From: Mesorhizobium amorphae
GTDB taxonomy: Bacteria > Pseudomonadota > Alphaproteobacteria > Rhizobiales > Rhizobiaceae
Direction: 5' to 3'
Assembly: GCF_014843845.1 (NCBI RefSeq)
Contig: NZ_JHQS01000016.1
Location: 122,053 to 186,052, forward strand
Length of the DNA stretch: 64,000 nucleotides
Part shown: positions 46,633-54,882 of the stretch, one piece after another
How positions within the stretch are numbered: the stretch's first letter is position 1
How the letters are laid out: each line of letters opens with the position of its first letter
Position numbers and translations under genes: made by a program
Notes under the pieces: model-generated
What the model saw: the letters and a program-made list of their open reading frames with translations, nothing else
Databases searched by the model: none
Told to the model about the DNA's origin: nothing

Positions 46633-47478
46633 TCAGAAGAAACTGACCGGGAAATAGCGCAGATAGAATTCGGCAAACGTACCTTTCACCGAGATCTCCT
46701 GCAGCGCGTAGTCCATGGCCGCGGCCAGGGCCGGATCGCCTGCCCTGGTGGCGATGGCCATGCCCGATCCCAGATATTCCGGCGCCAGATACGGCCCCCC
46801 GGCGAAACGGCAGCAGCCCGCCGCGTCCGTGCCGCCCAGCCAGAAGGCGAAGCGCATCCCATCGCCGAAGGCGGCGTCTATCTTGCCGGCCTTGAGGTCG
46901 CCGTAGAGCTTTTCCGCGCTGTCGAGAGGGACGACCTGAACGGCGCCGAAATAGGCGCGCAGCATGCGCTCATGCGCCGAGCCGGCGATGACGCCGACGC
47001 GCTTGCTGCGCAACTTGTCGAAGATCGGTTCCGCGAAGGCCGTTGTTTTCGGCATGATGAAGCGCGCTGGAAACTGAAGGTAGGAGCGCGAGAAGGCGTA
47101 TTTGGACCGGCTCTCCGGCGTGGCGGCGATGCCGGCGATGATGGCCTCGCCTTCGCCCTTCTGAAGCGCCGCGTCGAGCTCGCCCCAGGGCAGCGCCTGG
47201 ATCTGGCACTTTTCGGCGATGCCGAGTTCGGCGCAGATCGCCCGTGCCAGATCGACGTGGAAACCGGACAACCGGCCGGCGCCGTCGAGAAAGTTGAACG
47301 GCGGAAAATCGGTGGTGGTGAGGAATCTCAACCGCGGCAGCGCGGAAAGGTCGGGCTTCGGCAGCCGCTCCTTCGCATCCCACAGCACCGGCACCTGCGG
47401 CTCGGCGGCGAAGCCGGCAAACGACTGCGCCCCGACCAGTATCGATACCAGGGCGATGAGTATCCACCGCAATGTCAC
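46633..47478 (-). CDS. Orphan periplasmic solute-binding protein (SBP_bac_3 family)
   Basis: Binding protein of the amino-acid type, 281 residues. Signal peptide TLRWILIALVSILVGAQSFAGFA; mature part with LRFLTTTDFPPFNFLDGAGR, FHVDLARAICAEL, IIAGIAATPESRSKYAFSRS. A GTG start with GGAG seven bases before it is chosen; an upstream ATG would add 19 basic residues. There is no permease nearby. An additional stretch before the family domain (VLWDAKERLPKPDLSALPR) is unusual. It is divergent from luxR, and the palindrome TTTTCGTACGAAAA is 30 bases from its start. Confidence 0.85.
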   Translation of the reverse strand: MTLRWILIALVSILVGAQSFAGFAAEPQVPVLWDAKERLPKPDLSALPRLRFLTTTDFPPFNFLDGAGRLSGFHVDLARAICAELGIAEKCQIQALPWGELDAALQKGEGEAIIAGIAATPESRSKYAFSRSYLQFPARFIMPKTTAFAEPIFDKLRSKRVGVIAGSAHERMLRAYFGAVQVVPLDSAEKLYGDLKAGKIDAAFGDGMRFAFWLGGTDAAGCCRFAGGPYLAPEYLGSGMAIATRAGDPALAAAMDYALQEISVKGTFAEFYLRYFPVSFF

Positions 47479-47507
47479 AATAGAGCTCCGCCCGTCATGC
47501 TTTCGGC

Positions 47508-47521
47508 TTTTCGTACGAAAA
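47508..47521. promoter_or_regulatory. Perfect 14-base palindrome before the orphan binding-protein gene
   Basis: TTTTCGTACGAAAA is fully self-complementary and sits about 30 bases before the binding-protein start in the divergent region with luxR. It looks like an operator for a dimeric regulator; the regulator is unknown. Confidence 0.55.
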
Positions 47522-47713
47522 TGGCGCCGGCACAATGGTTTTTGATTTCAACTTGCTGATTTAGGCGTATGGTTTAGCGGGTTTGCAAATAGCAGCGCGC
47601 CGCCGGCCGAAAGGGAGGCATTCGCCGGCGTCACGAAAGCGGTGCAGCTTTGCAATCCGGGGTTGATGGCGAGGCGCGTCTCGGGCATCTACCATCGATC
47701 TCTGAGGCGGCAG

Positions 47714-47734
47714 GCAACATAGGGTAGATGTTGC
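47714..47734 (+). promoter_or_regulatory. 21-base inverted repeat over the luxR ribosome-binding region
   Basis: GCAACAT-AGGGTAG-ATGTTGC has perfect seven-base arms and ends one base before the luxR ATG. The AGGG in the loop is the only ribosome-binding candidate. As DNA it has the size of a lux box; as RNA it would be a hairpin presenting AGGG in the loop. Confidence 0.6.
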
Positions 47735-47735
47735 G

Positions 47736-48467
47736 ATGGGACATTTCGATCGCACGCTGGAATACATCGATCAGCTGCAGCACGCCAACACGGCGGCGGC
47801 GGTCTGTGAAAGGCTGCTTGGGGTCACGTCGGATTTCGGCCTGACGGCGCTGATGGCGGGAACCGTTCCGCAGCCAGGCACGCCGCGCGGCCAGCAGAAG
47901 GATCATGTGCTGCTGTGCGACTGGCCGGGCGAATGGCTGGAGCGCTACGTGGCGCGCAACTATGTCGATCATGACCCCGTCGTCAGCCACATGAAGCAGC
48001 TTCAGGCGCCGTTCCAATGGCGCGAAGCGTCCGAAAGCATCCGCATCGACAAGAGCAGCGGCGAAGTCATGGGCGACGCCAGGGAGTTCAAGCTGCGCGA
48101 CGGCCTGGCCTTCCCGCTGATCACCCTCGACGGCCTGATCGTCATGGTGTCGCTGGGCGGCGAGGCCGTCGAACTTTCGGAGGCCGAGTTCGGAATCGTG
48201 TCGCTGGTGTCGACCTATGCGATCGGCCGCGCCATGCAAATCCACACGATGGCGGGCAAGACCATCGATCACATCGAATTGACGCCGCGCGAGCGCGAAT
48301 GCCTGCAGTGGGCCGCCGTCGGCAAGTCCGAGTGGGAGATATCTCAAATTCTAGGCATCTCGGAGCACACGTCCGAGAAACATCTCCTTAACGCCAAAAG
48401 CAAACTTGGTGCCGTCAATCGGGTGCAGGCGGTCGCGGAAGCCATTAGGCGCGGCTATATTAGTTAG
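47736..48467 (+). CDS. LuxR-family quorum-sensing regulator
   Basis: Acyl-homoserine lactone receptor and transcription factor of 243 residues. All six signal-binding residues of TraR are present, shifted by ten: Trp67, Tyr71, Asp80, Pro81, Trp95 and Gly123. In the DNA-binding domain Glu186, Leu190 and Gly196 match the conserved Glu178, Leu182 and Gly188 of TraR. So it should be fully functional. It is followed by luxI in the same direction with 97 bases between. It resembles, from memory, MrtR of Mesorhizobium tianshanense. Confidence 0.93.
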   Translation: MGHFDRTLEYIDQLQHANTAAAVCERLLGVTSDFGLTALMAGTVPQPGTPRGQQKDHVLLCDWPGEWLERYVARNYVDHDPVVSHMKQLQAPFQWREASESIRIDKSSGEVMGDAREFKLRDGLAFPLITLDGLIVMVSLGGEAVELSEAEFGIVSLVSTYAIGRAMQIHTMAGKTIDHIELTPRERECLQWAAVGKSEWEISQILGISEHTSEKHLLNAKSKLGAVNRVQAVAEAIRRGYIS

Positions 48468-48497
48468 TTCGGCCGCGCCGGCCTAGAAATTCTTGCC

Positions 48498-48511
48498 TAC
48501 GTGATCGCGTA
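48498..48511 (+). promoter_or_regulatory. Candidate lux box upstream of the luxI gene
   Basis: TACG-TGATCG-CGTA: 12 of 14 positions are palindromic with GATC in the centre. It lies 54 bases before the synthase ATG, where an activator site for LuxR would be placed. It does not match the repeat before luxR, so only one of them may be the LuxR site. Confidence 0.45.
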
Positions 48512-48564
48512 ATTTTTTCGGGAAAGCCCGGCCGTATCTTCCTCTTGAAACCAGGAGACGGCTA

Positions 48565-49203
48565 ATGCTTTTTTCCCTTACCACACAGGAATTGATGGAT
48601 CGTCCCGACCTCTGGGAGGCCGTCCATCGTTTGCGCTACAAGATCTTCGTCGAGGAAATGGGGTGGACCGATCTTCAGCGCCCCGATGGCCTCGAGATCG
48701 ACCAGTTCGACCATGACGAGGCGGTGCACCAGATCGTCATCCGCAACGGGGAGGTCGCCGGCTATCAACGGATGCTGCCGACGACGCGGGCACATCTTCT
48801 GACCGAAGTGCTGGCGGACCTCTATGAAGGGACGCCGCCCTCGGGGCCGAATGTCTGGGAACTGACCCGCTATGCTGTGGCGCCGGGTTTTCGTGACGGC
48901 AAGCGCGGCGTGTCGACGGTCGGCACCGAGCTGATCGCCGGTTTCGTCGAGTGGGGGCTGCCGCGCAGCATCAACCAGGTCATCATCGAATTCGAGCCGA
49001 TGTGGGTCCTGCGGGCGCTGCAGCTGCACTTCCTGGCAACGCCGCTAGGCTACCAGCGCACCTACGGCAACCAGCAGGTCGTCGCCACGCTGCTCACCTT
49101 CAACGAACATACACTCGATGTCGTGCGTTCGCGCCGCAATCATCACGCGCCGGTGCTGGCCAGGGGATACCCCGACAGGCTCGGAATGAAACAGGCCTCG
49201 TGA
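48565..49203 (+). CDS. Acyl-homoserine-lactone synthase (LuxI family)
   Basis: Makes acyl-HSL from S-adenosylmethionine and an acyl carrier. The 212-residue product keeps the invariant LuxI residues at the expected places: Arg24, Phe28, Trp34, Asp46, Asp49, Arg69, Glu99 and Arg102. AGGAG lies before the ATG. The chain-length determinants cannot be read with certainty. A crotonase follows after 16 bases in the same direction, so the two are likely co-expressed, which suggests that the acyl chain carries a double bond or needs editing (inference). Confidence 0.95.
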   Translation: MLFSLTTQELMDRPDLWEAVHRLRYKIFVEEMGWTDLQRPDGLEIDQFDHDEAVHQIVIRNGEVAGYQRMLPTTRAHLLTEVLADLYEGTPPSGPNVWELTRYAVAPGFRDGKRGVSTVGTELIAGFVEWGLPRSINQVIIEFEPMWVLRALQLHFLATPLGYQRTYGNQQVVATLLTFNEHTLDVVRSRRNHHAPVLARGYPDRLGMKQAS

Positions 49204-49219
49204 GATTTGGAGACCCGCC

Positions 49220-49969
49220 ATGAATACCCACCCGCAACCCGAATTGCGTGGCCATACGCTGATCGTCACGGTTTCCTCGGACGACGGCCGGCCCGTCCTC
49301 GACAGGCGCGCCTATGCGAGCCTGGCCAAGACCTTCCATGAGGCCGCCGTTGACGACGACGTCCGCGTCGTGGTGCTGCGCGGCCTGGCAGGCTGCTTCT
49401 GCCTCGGCGGCGACTTTTCCGAATTCCTGGACGCCACCAAGCATCAGCAGCTTATCGCCGCGGTCACCGACATGTTCCGCACGCTGGCGACCTTTCCCAA
49501 GCCGGTACTTGCCTGCGTGGACGGCGATGCCGTCGGCGTCGGCTGCACCATCTTGTTCCATTGCGACATGGTGATCGCTTCGCGCGGCAGCACATTCCGG
49601 GTGCCGTTTGTCGATTTCGGCCTGGTGCCGGACGCGGCAACCAGCATCCTGGCACCTCAGAAGCTGGGCTATGCCGGCGCCTTCCGCTTCTTCTGCCTGG
49701 GCGACACGCTTCATGCCGAAGATGCAAAGGCACTCGGCCTGGTCGGCGAGATCGTGGCAAACGGCGGTGCCGAGGAAGCGGCTCTCGGCCGGGCAAGGCA
49801 ACTCGCCAAAAAACCGGTCGCGGCGCTCCTGCAGACGCGCGGCCTGCTCAAAGGCGACACCAACGCGCTCTGCGACCGCATCGACCAGGAGATATCGCTG
49901 TTCCAGCAGGCGCTGCAGGATGACACCACCCTGAAGCGGCTGCAGCGCATTGCCCGGCTGGCGGCATAA
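49220..49969 (+). CDS. Crotonase-family enzyme with isomerase-like active site, linked to AHL synthase
   Basis: Crotonase of 249 residues. The oxyanion-hole segments are CLGGDFSEF (62-69) and GDAVGVGCTILFHCDMVIAS (101-121). At the place of the hydratase glutamate in (A/Q)PEI it has phenylalanine (VPFVDFGLVPD, Phe130). The Asp138 of GLVPD fits the catalytic aspartate of PaaG-like and dienoyl-CoA isomerases. It therefore looks like a double-bond isomerase rather than a hydratase. Its position 16 bases after luxI points to a role in signal acyl-chain formation or breakdown. Substrate could be acyl-CoA or acyl-ACP. Confidence 0.85.
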   Translation: MNTHPQPELRGHTLIVTVSSDDGRPVLDRRAYASLAKTFHEAAVDDDVRVVVLRGLAGCFCLGGDFSEFLDATKHQQLIAAVTDMFRTLATFPKPVLACVDGDAVGVGCTILFHCDMVIASRGSTFRVPFVDFGLVPDAATSILAPQKLGYAGAFRFFCLGDTLHAEDAKALGLVGEIVANGGAEEAALGRARQLAKKPVAALLQTRGLLKGDTNALCDRIDQEISLFQQALQDDTTLKRLQRIARLAA

Positions 49970-50061
49970 AGCCGCCTGGCCAGTAAGTTGATCGTCGGCG
50001 AAATGAGCCGATCCGGAGAAAGGCTCGGTGCGTTTCCAGACCCGCTATTTTTTCAGGCCAG

Positions 50062-50967
50062 TCATTTTTCCAGGAATGATGGCCCTTCGCCGATGATCTT
50101 CTTGTCTTCCTTGCCGACAACATCGAGATCGCGACCGTCATAAGGCAGCGACAAAAGGATGCGCCGGATGACGGCCAGCCGCTCCCGCCGCTTGTCGTTG
50201 GCCCGCACGATGATCCAGGGCGCGAACTCCTTGTGCGTGCGCTCGACCATGAGGTCGCGCGCCTTGGTGTAGTCGTCCCATTTGCCGATGCCGGCGATAT
50301 CGATCGGCGAGAACTTCCAGTTCTTCAAGGGGCTGTAGCGACGGTCGTGGAACCGTTCGAGCTGCGTCTCGCGGCCAATGTCCAGCCAGAATTTGAAGAA
50401 ATGGATGCCCTCATTGCAGATCATCCGCTCGAAATGCGGCGTCTCGTCGAGGAATTTCTCATGCTGCTCGGGGGTGCAGAAGCCCATGACCGGCTCGACA
50501 CCGCCGCGATTGTACCAGGAGCGGTCGAAGGTGACGAACTCGCCCGCCGTCGGGAAGTGGGCGACATAGCGCTGATAGTACCACTGCCCAACCTCTGTCG
50601 GCGTCGGCTTGGTCAGCGCCACGTTGCGCGCGGTGCGCGGGTTCATGTACTGGCGCAGCACGAAGATCGTGCCGCCCTTGCCGGCGGCATCGCGTCCCTC
50701 GAACAGCGCCATCACCCGCTTGCCGGTTGCCTGCAGCCAGGCCTGCGCCTTGACCAGCTCGATCTGCAGCCGCTCGAGCGTCTCGTCATACTCCTCGCTC
50801 TTCATCTTCTTGTCGTAAGGATAGCCGCCCGCGGTTAGCTTGTTGTCCTCGATCCAGTCGGGAAGCACGGGGTTCTCGATGTCGAACTCCCGCTCCTTGC
50901 CGTCGATCCTGATCTTCAACGGACCCTGTGCCGGTGCCGGGGCGGGACTTTCCTTGGTTTTTTTCAT
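50062..50967 (-). CDS. ppk2: Polyphosphate kinase 2
   Basis: PPK2 family phosphotransferase of 301 residues, moving phosphate between polyphosphate and nucleotides. Walker [10 protein letters not shown] is at 91-99, the lid/Walker B region [12 protein letters not shown] at 147-158, and [18 protein letters not shown] contains family arginines. It is the single-domain type. The N-terminal 15 residues are a Pro/Ala tail. It is convergent with the crotonase and divergent from phoR, with phosphate genes around it, so it fits a polyphosphate/phosphate theme. Confidence 0.95.
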   Translation of the reverse strand: MKKTKESPAPAPAQGPLKIRIDGKEREFDIENPVLPDWIEDNKLTAGGYPYDKKMKSEEYDETLERLQIELVKAQAWLQATGKRVMALFEGRDAAGKGGTIFVLRQYMNPRTARNVALTKPTPTEVGQWYYQRYVAHFPTAGEFVTFDRSWYNRGGVEPVMGFCTPEQHEKFLDETPHFERMICNEGIHFFKFWLDIGRETQLERFHDRRYSPLKNWKFSPIDIAGIGKWDDYTKARDLMVERTHKEFAPWIIVRANDKRRERLAVIRRILLSLPYDGRDLDVVGKEDKKIIGEGPSFLEK

Positions 50968-51082
50968 CGAGACGAACCTTTTCAGCTTGCGGACTCATGC
51001 TATTGGGAGCCTCAAAGCCGGTCCAGCGGAAGTTTCCGCCACCGGCAAACCGGGTGCGAAGGCATAGGGTGCGCGCGAGCGA

Positions 51083-52348
51083 ATGGCTGACCTGGACGCA
51101 GAACAGACGAGCACGGCGCAGCCGATAGCCGCCCGGCTGTGGAACAGCCGCTGGCTGCTGGCAGCGGGCATCGTCGCGGTCCTCGCCGTCTATGGCTTTG
51201 CCGGCATGTCCGCCTATGTCGTCCTGGCCGCCTTGGCGCTGCTGCTTGCGGCGGCGCTGCTGCCGTCCGGTGCCGCGCGCCAGTCTGCCGAGGATGCGGC
51301 TGCGATCGAGGCGAGCGGGCTGCAGCGGCTTTCCGGCGAATATCTCGCCGCCGCCGTCGCCGATCCGCTGATCATCTTCGACCGCGCCGCCACCATTGTT
51401 CACGCCAATGCGGCCGCTTTCGCTGCCTTCGGCGGCATCGCGCCCGGCATGTCGCTGTCGCTGAAATTCCGCGCGCCCGAAATGCAGGCCTTGCTGGATG
51501 ATCTGCTGTCGGGGACCGTCGCTTCGGACGTTGTCGACTACACCGAAAAGCTGCCGGTCGAGCGGGCCTACCGGGTCAGTGCGTCCTCGGTCGGCCACGC
51601 CACCGATCTCTATGTGCTGGTGTTCAAGGACCAGAGCGAGGCGCGCCGGATCGACAGGATGCGCGCCGACTTCATCGCCAATGCCAGCCACGAACTGCGC
51701 ACCCCGCTTGCCTCGATTTCCGGCTTCATCGAAACGTTGAGAGGACCGGCCCGTGGCGATCCGGCGGCGCGCGACCAGTTCCTGCAGATCATGCAGAACC
51801 AGACCGGCCGCATGGCGCGCCTGATCGACGACCTCCTGTCGCTGTCCCGGCTGGAGATGAAGCCCTATCTGAAACCGGGGACCGAAGTCGATCTGCGCCA
51901 GACCATCGACAGCGTCATCGACTCGCTTGGACCGCTGGCCCGGGAAACCGGCGTCGTCATCGAGCGCGATTTCGTCGAGGGGCCGCTCGAGGTGCCGGGA
52001 GACCGCGACGAACTCTTTCAGGTCTTCGAGAACCTGTTGGAAAACGCCTGCAAATACGGCCAGTCGGGCGGGCGCGTCACGGTGTCGATCGCCCGCACCG
52101 AGACCGGCCCCGAAGCCGGCATCGACGTCACTATCAGGGACTATGGCCCCGGCATTCCCGAAGAGCATATCCCGCGCATCACCGAGCGCTTCTACCGCGT
52201 CGATGTCGAGAACAGCCGCACCCAGAAAGGCACGGGCCTGGGACTGTCGATCGTCAAGCACATCCTGACGCGCCACAACGCCAGGCTGTCGATCAAGTCG
52301 GAAGTCGGCAAGGGCGCGGCGTTCTCGGTTCATTTGCCGGCGCGGTAA
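51083..52348 (+). CDS. phoR: PhoR-like sensor histidine kinase
   Basis: Membrane histidine kinase of 421 residues. Two N-terminal helices (about 24-60) and a PAS-like region (75-185) precede the phospho-acceptor ANASHELRTPLASISG with His203. The N, G1 and G2 boxes are FENLLENACKYG, IRDYGPGIP and KGTGLGLSIVKH. This is the PhoR type and it stands directly before phoU. The cognate phoB and the pstSCAB genes, which often lie between and after these genes in rhizobia, are missing here. Confidence 0.88.
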   Translation: MADLDAEQTSTAQPIAARLWNSRWLLAAGIVAVLAVYGFAGMSAYVVLAALALLLAAALLPSGAARQSAEDAAAIEASGLQRLSGEYLAAAVADPLIIFDRAATIVHANAAAFAAFGGIAPGMSLSLKFRAPEMQALLDDLLSGTVASDVVDYTEKLPVERAYRVSASSVGHATDLYVLVFKDQSEARRIDRMRADFIANASHELRTPLASISGFIETLRGPARGDPAARDQFLQIMQNQTGRMARLIDDLLSLSRLEMKPYLKPGTEVDLRQTIDSVIDSLGPLARETGVVIERDFVEGPLEVPGDRDELFQVFENLLENACKYGQSGGRVTVSIARTETGPEAGIDVTIRDYGPGIPEEHIPRITERFYRVDVENSRTQKGTGLGLSIVKHILTRHNARLSIKSEVGKGAAFSVHLPAR

Positions 52349-52384
52349 GGCTGTACTATTTTACTAACTGGCCGTTTCTTCTTT

Positions 52385-52391
52385 CTGTCAT
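52385..52391 (+). promoter_or_regulatory. PhoB half-site between phoR and phoU
   Basis: CTGTCAT is an exact Pho-box half; the other half (CTCGCGT, after four bases) is poor. It lies in the phoR-phoU gap where the pst promoter would be expected. Confidence 0.3.
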
Positions 52392-52463
52392 CCGGCTCGC
52401 GTATCAGCACAGGATTCGAGGAAACGACTCGGGCCAGAAGATCCGGGGAAGGCATTTCGTCCC

Positions 52464-53189
52464 ATGCAGTCCGTTCACATCGTCAGTGCCTATGACGAAG
52501 AGCTGAAATACCTGTCGAAGCGGATCGCTGCGATGGGTGGCCATGCCGAACGCATGGTCGAGCAGGCGATCACCGCCCTGGTCAATGCCGATCCCGGTCT
52601 CGCCCAGAAGGTCATCCACGACGATATCGTCCTCGATGAAGGGCAGCGCGAGATCGATGACAAGGCGATCGTCATCATCGCCAAGCGCCAGCCGATGGCG
52701 ACGGATTTGCGCGAGATCGTCGGCGCGATCCGTATCTCGGCCGACATCGAGCGCGTCGGCGACCTCGGCAAGAACGTCGCCAAGCGGGTGGCAGCCGTCA
52801 CCGACGGGCGTCAGCCGACGAGCCTGTTTCGCGGCCTTGAGGCCTTGGCCAATTTGGCGCTGACGCAGCTCAAGGAAGTGCTCGACGTCTATGCCTCGCG
52901 CTCGGTCGAGAAGATCGGCTTCGTGCGCGACCGCGACGACCAGATCGACGCCATGTACACCTCGCTTTTTCGCGAGCTCCTGACCTACATGATGGAAGAT
53001 CCGCGCAACATCACGCCCTGCACGCATCTGCTGTTCTGCGCCAAGAACATCGAGCGCATCGGCGACCACGCCACCAACATCGCCGAGACCATCTATTACA
53101 TCGTCACCGGCGACCAGATGCCGGCCGAGCGGCCAAAGGGCGACAAGACCGACAAGGTCGTCCTTCCCGGTACCGTTCCGGCTAAGTGA
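52464..53189 (+). CDS. phoU: Phosphate transport system regulator PhoU
   Basis: Two three-helix-bundle repeats in 241 residues, regulating the Pst transporter and the PhoR/PhoB system. Both metal-binding E(R)VGD motifs are seen: SADIERVGDLGKNV near 92-105 and AKNIERIGDHATNIAE near 193-208. It stands without pst genes. GGGGAAGG lies upstream of the ATG. It ends with a short charged tail. Confidence 0.95.
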   Translation: MQSVHIVSAYDEELKYLSKRIAAMGGHAERMVEQAITALVNADPGLAQKVIHDDIVLDEGQREIDDKAIVIIAKRQPMATDLREIVGAIRISADIERVGDLGKNVAKRVAAVTDGRQPTSLFRGLEALANLALTQLKEVLDVYASRSVEKIGFVRDRDDQIDAMYTSLFRELLTYMMEDPRNITPCTHLLFCAKNIERIGDHATNIAETIYYIVTGDQMPAERPKGDKTDKVVLPGTVPAK

Positions 53190-53280
53190 TCGACGTCCCC
53201 TCGAACCCTTGGCTGATTTAGGCTAAGCTCCCCCGAACGTACCCGATCCTGACCCGAGGCCACGTCCTCAGGAGGTAGCG

Positions 53281-54291
53281 ATGGAAAACGTTCGGAACCT
53301 GACTCCGGCCCCGCCGCCGACATCCGGTATCATCGCGTCCAGCGTCTATACGGCCGGCCGGCGCATCGCCGACATTCCGATCGAGGAGGCCGGCGAATGG
53401 GCGGCCAAGCCCGGCCACGTCGTCTGGATCGGGCTTCTGGAACCGGATCGCAACCTCTTGCTGCGCGTCCAGGCGCAATTCCATTTGCATGAACTGGCCA
53501 TCGAGGATGCCGAACATCCGCACCAGCGGCCGAAGATCGAGCAATATGGCGACGCCCTGTTCATCGTCGCCCGCACTGCGCAACTGATCGACGGCCGCGT
53601 CACCTTCGGCGAGACGCATCTGTTCGTCGGCGCCGGCTACATCGTCAGCGTCAGGCACGGCCCTTCGACCTCCTATGCGGCCGTTCGCCAGCACTGGGAA
53701 AGCTGCCCGCATTCATTGGCCAAGGGCGAGGATTTCGTCCTCTATGCCATTCTCGACTTCATCGTCGACAATTACATGCCGGTGCTCGAGCAGATCGAGG
53801 ACGAGGTCGAGGCGATCGAGGACAGGGTGCTGCTGCAGCCGATGACCGGCCCTGACATCGAGCGGCTCTATATGCTACGCCGCGATCTGTTGCGCCTGCG
53901 CAATGCAGCACTCCCCCTGGTGGAGGTCTGCCGCCGGCTGACCAGCGCCGAGTTGCCGCAGATCCATGCCGCCATGCACCCGCTGTTTCGCGACGTCACC
54001 GATCATATCCGCACCGTCCAGGAGAAGATCGACAGCCTGCGGGAAGTTCTGGCCTTTGCCTTCGAGGCCAGCCTTCTGGTCGGCCAGAGCCAGGAAACCG
54101 CGAACACCAAGAAGCTCGCCTCGTGGGCTGCCATCCTGGCGGTGCCGACGGCGCTCGCCGGTATCTATGGCATGAACTTCAACGACATGCCGGAACTGAG
54201 GATGGAATACGGCTATCCGGTCGTGCTGGGCGCGATCGCGATGATCTGCTCGTTCCTGTACTGGCGGTTTCGCAAGAATGGATGGCTGTGA
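53281..54291 (+). CDS. corA: CorA-family magnesium/divalent metal transporter
   Basis: Inner-membrane channel of 336 residues. The soluble N-terminal domain is followed by a long stalk helix (about 210-265) and two C-terminal membrane helices; the signature YGMNF has Gly297-Met298-Asn299. AGGAGG is before the ATG. The C-terminal YWRFRKNGWL is the positively charged end of CorA. The substrate is Mg or Co by family knowledge; zinc transport by ZntB-like members cannot be excluded. Confidence 0.92.
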   Translation: MENVRNLTPAPPPTSGIIASSVYTAGRRIADIPIEEAGEWAAKPGHVVWIGLLEPDRNLLLRVQAQFHLHELAIEDAEHPHQRPKIEQYGDALFIVARTAQLIDGRVTFGETHLFVGAGYIVSVRHGPSTSYAAVRQHWESCPHSLAKGEDFVLYAILDFIVDNYMPVLEQIEDEVEAIEDRVLLQPMTGPDIERLYMLRRDLLRLRNAALPLVEVCRRLTSAELPQIHAAMHPLFRDVTDHIRTVQEKIDSLREVLAFAFEASLLVGQSQETANTKKLASWAAILAVPTALAGIYGMNFNDMPELRMEYGYPVVLGAIAMICSFLYWRFRKNGWL

Positions 54292-54296
54292 AGGAG

Positions 54297-54358
54297 CGAG
54301 TAGCCAGTAGTCAGTAGTGATTGGCGGCGGCGCTCGGCGCCTGCTACTCACTACTCAC
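54297..54358. repeat. AGTAG-type inverted simple repeat between corA and gcrA
   Basis: GTAGCCAGTAGTCAGTAG on one side and CTACTCACTACTCAC on the other make an imperfect stem around a GC-rich loop (GCGGCGGCGCTCGGCGCC). It lies between convergent genes and could work as a bidirectional transcription barrier. Confidence 0.6.
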
Positions 54359-54363
54359 GCCGC

Positions 54364-54882
54364 TCAGCGGCTCCGCCGCCGCTCCGACGCCGGCTGGAAC
54401 GCCACCCTTGCGTGATACTTGCAATAGGGGCCGGTTTCGGCGGCATCGTTGCCGCAGAAGTTGAAGTCTTCCGAAAGCGGATCGCCATTCGGCCATTTGC
54501 AGGTGCGCTCGGTCAGTTCGACCAGCTGCAGGTGCCGCGAGATCGGCACGACGACATTCTCGACCGGGCGGATGTAGTGGCGCGCCACCGGTTCGGCATC
54601 GAACTGCACTTGCAGCGCGTTTGCGCCGATCGACGTGGTGACGTGGCGCTGTGTGCTTGCGGCGCGTGACACCGATTTCTGGACGGACGAGCCCTGCACG
54701 GCTTTCTTCTGGCGCGCCGGGCTGGCCGTCGCGCGTCCGCGGCCCGACAGCTTCAGGCGATGCACCTTGCCGATGACCGCATTACGGCTGACCCCTCCGA
54801 GCTGTGCGGCAATCTGGCTGGCGCTCAGCCCTTCCGACCACAGTTTCCTGAGAAGTTCGACCCGCTCGTCAGTCCAGTTCAT
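54364..54882 (-). CDS. gcrA: GcrA cell-cycle regulator
   Basis: Sigma70-associated regulator of alphaproteobacteria that reads methylated GANTC sites. The 172-residue protein begins with the HTH region [19 protein letters not shown] and [20 protein letters not shown], then a basic linker and the C-terminal part with conserved cysteines ([20 protein letters not shown]). The ATG follows the family; upstream codons are not family-like. It is divergent from argD, and its upstream region has four GANTC sites. Confidence 0.95.
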   Translation of the reverse strand: MNWTDERVELLRKLWSEGLSASQIAAQLGGVSRNAVIGKVHRLKLSGRGRATASPARQKKAVQGSSVQKSVSRAASTQRHVTTSIGANALQVQFDAEPVARHYIRPVENVVVPISRHLQLVELTERTCKWPNGDPLSEDFNFCGNDAAETGPYCKYHARVAFQPASERRRSR

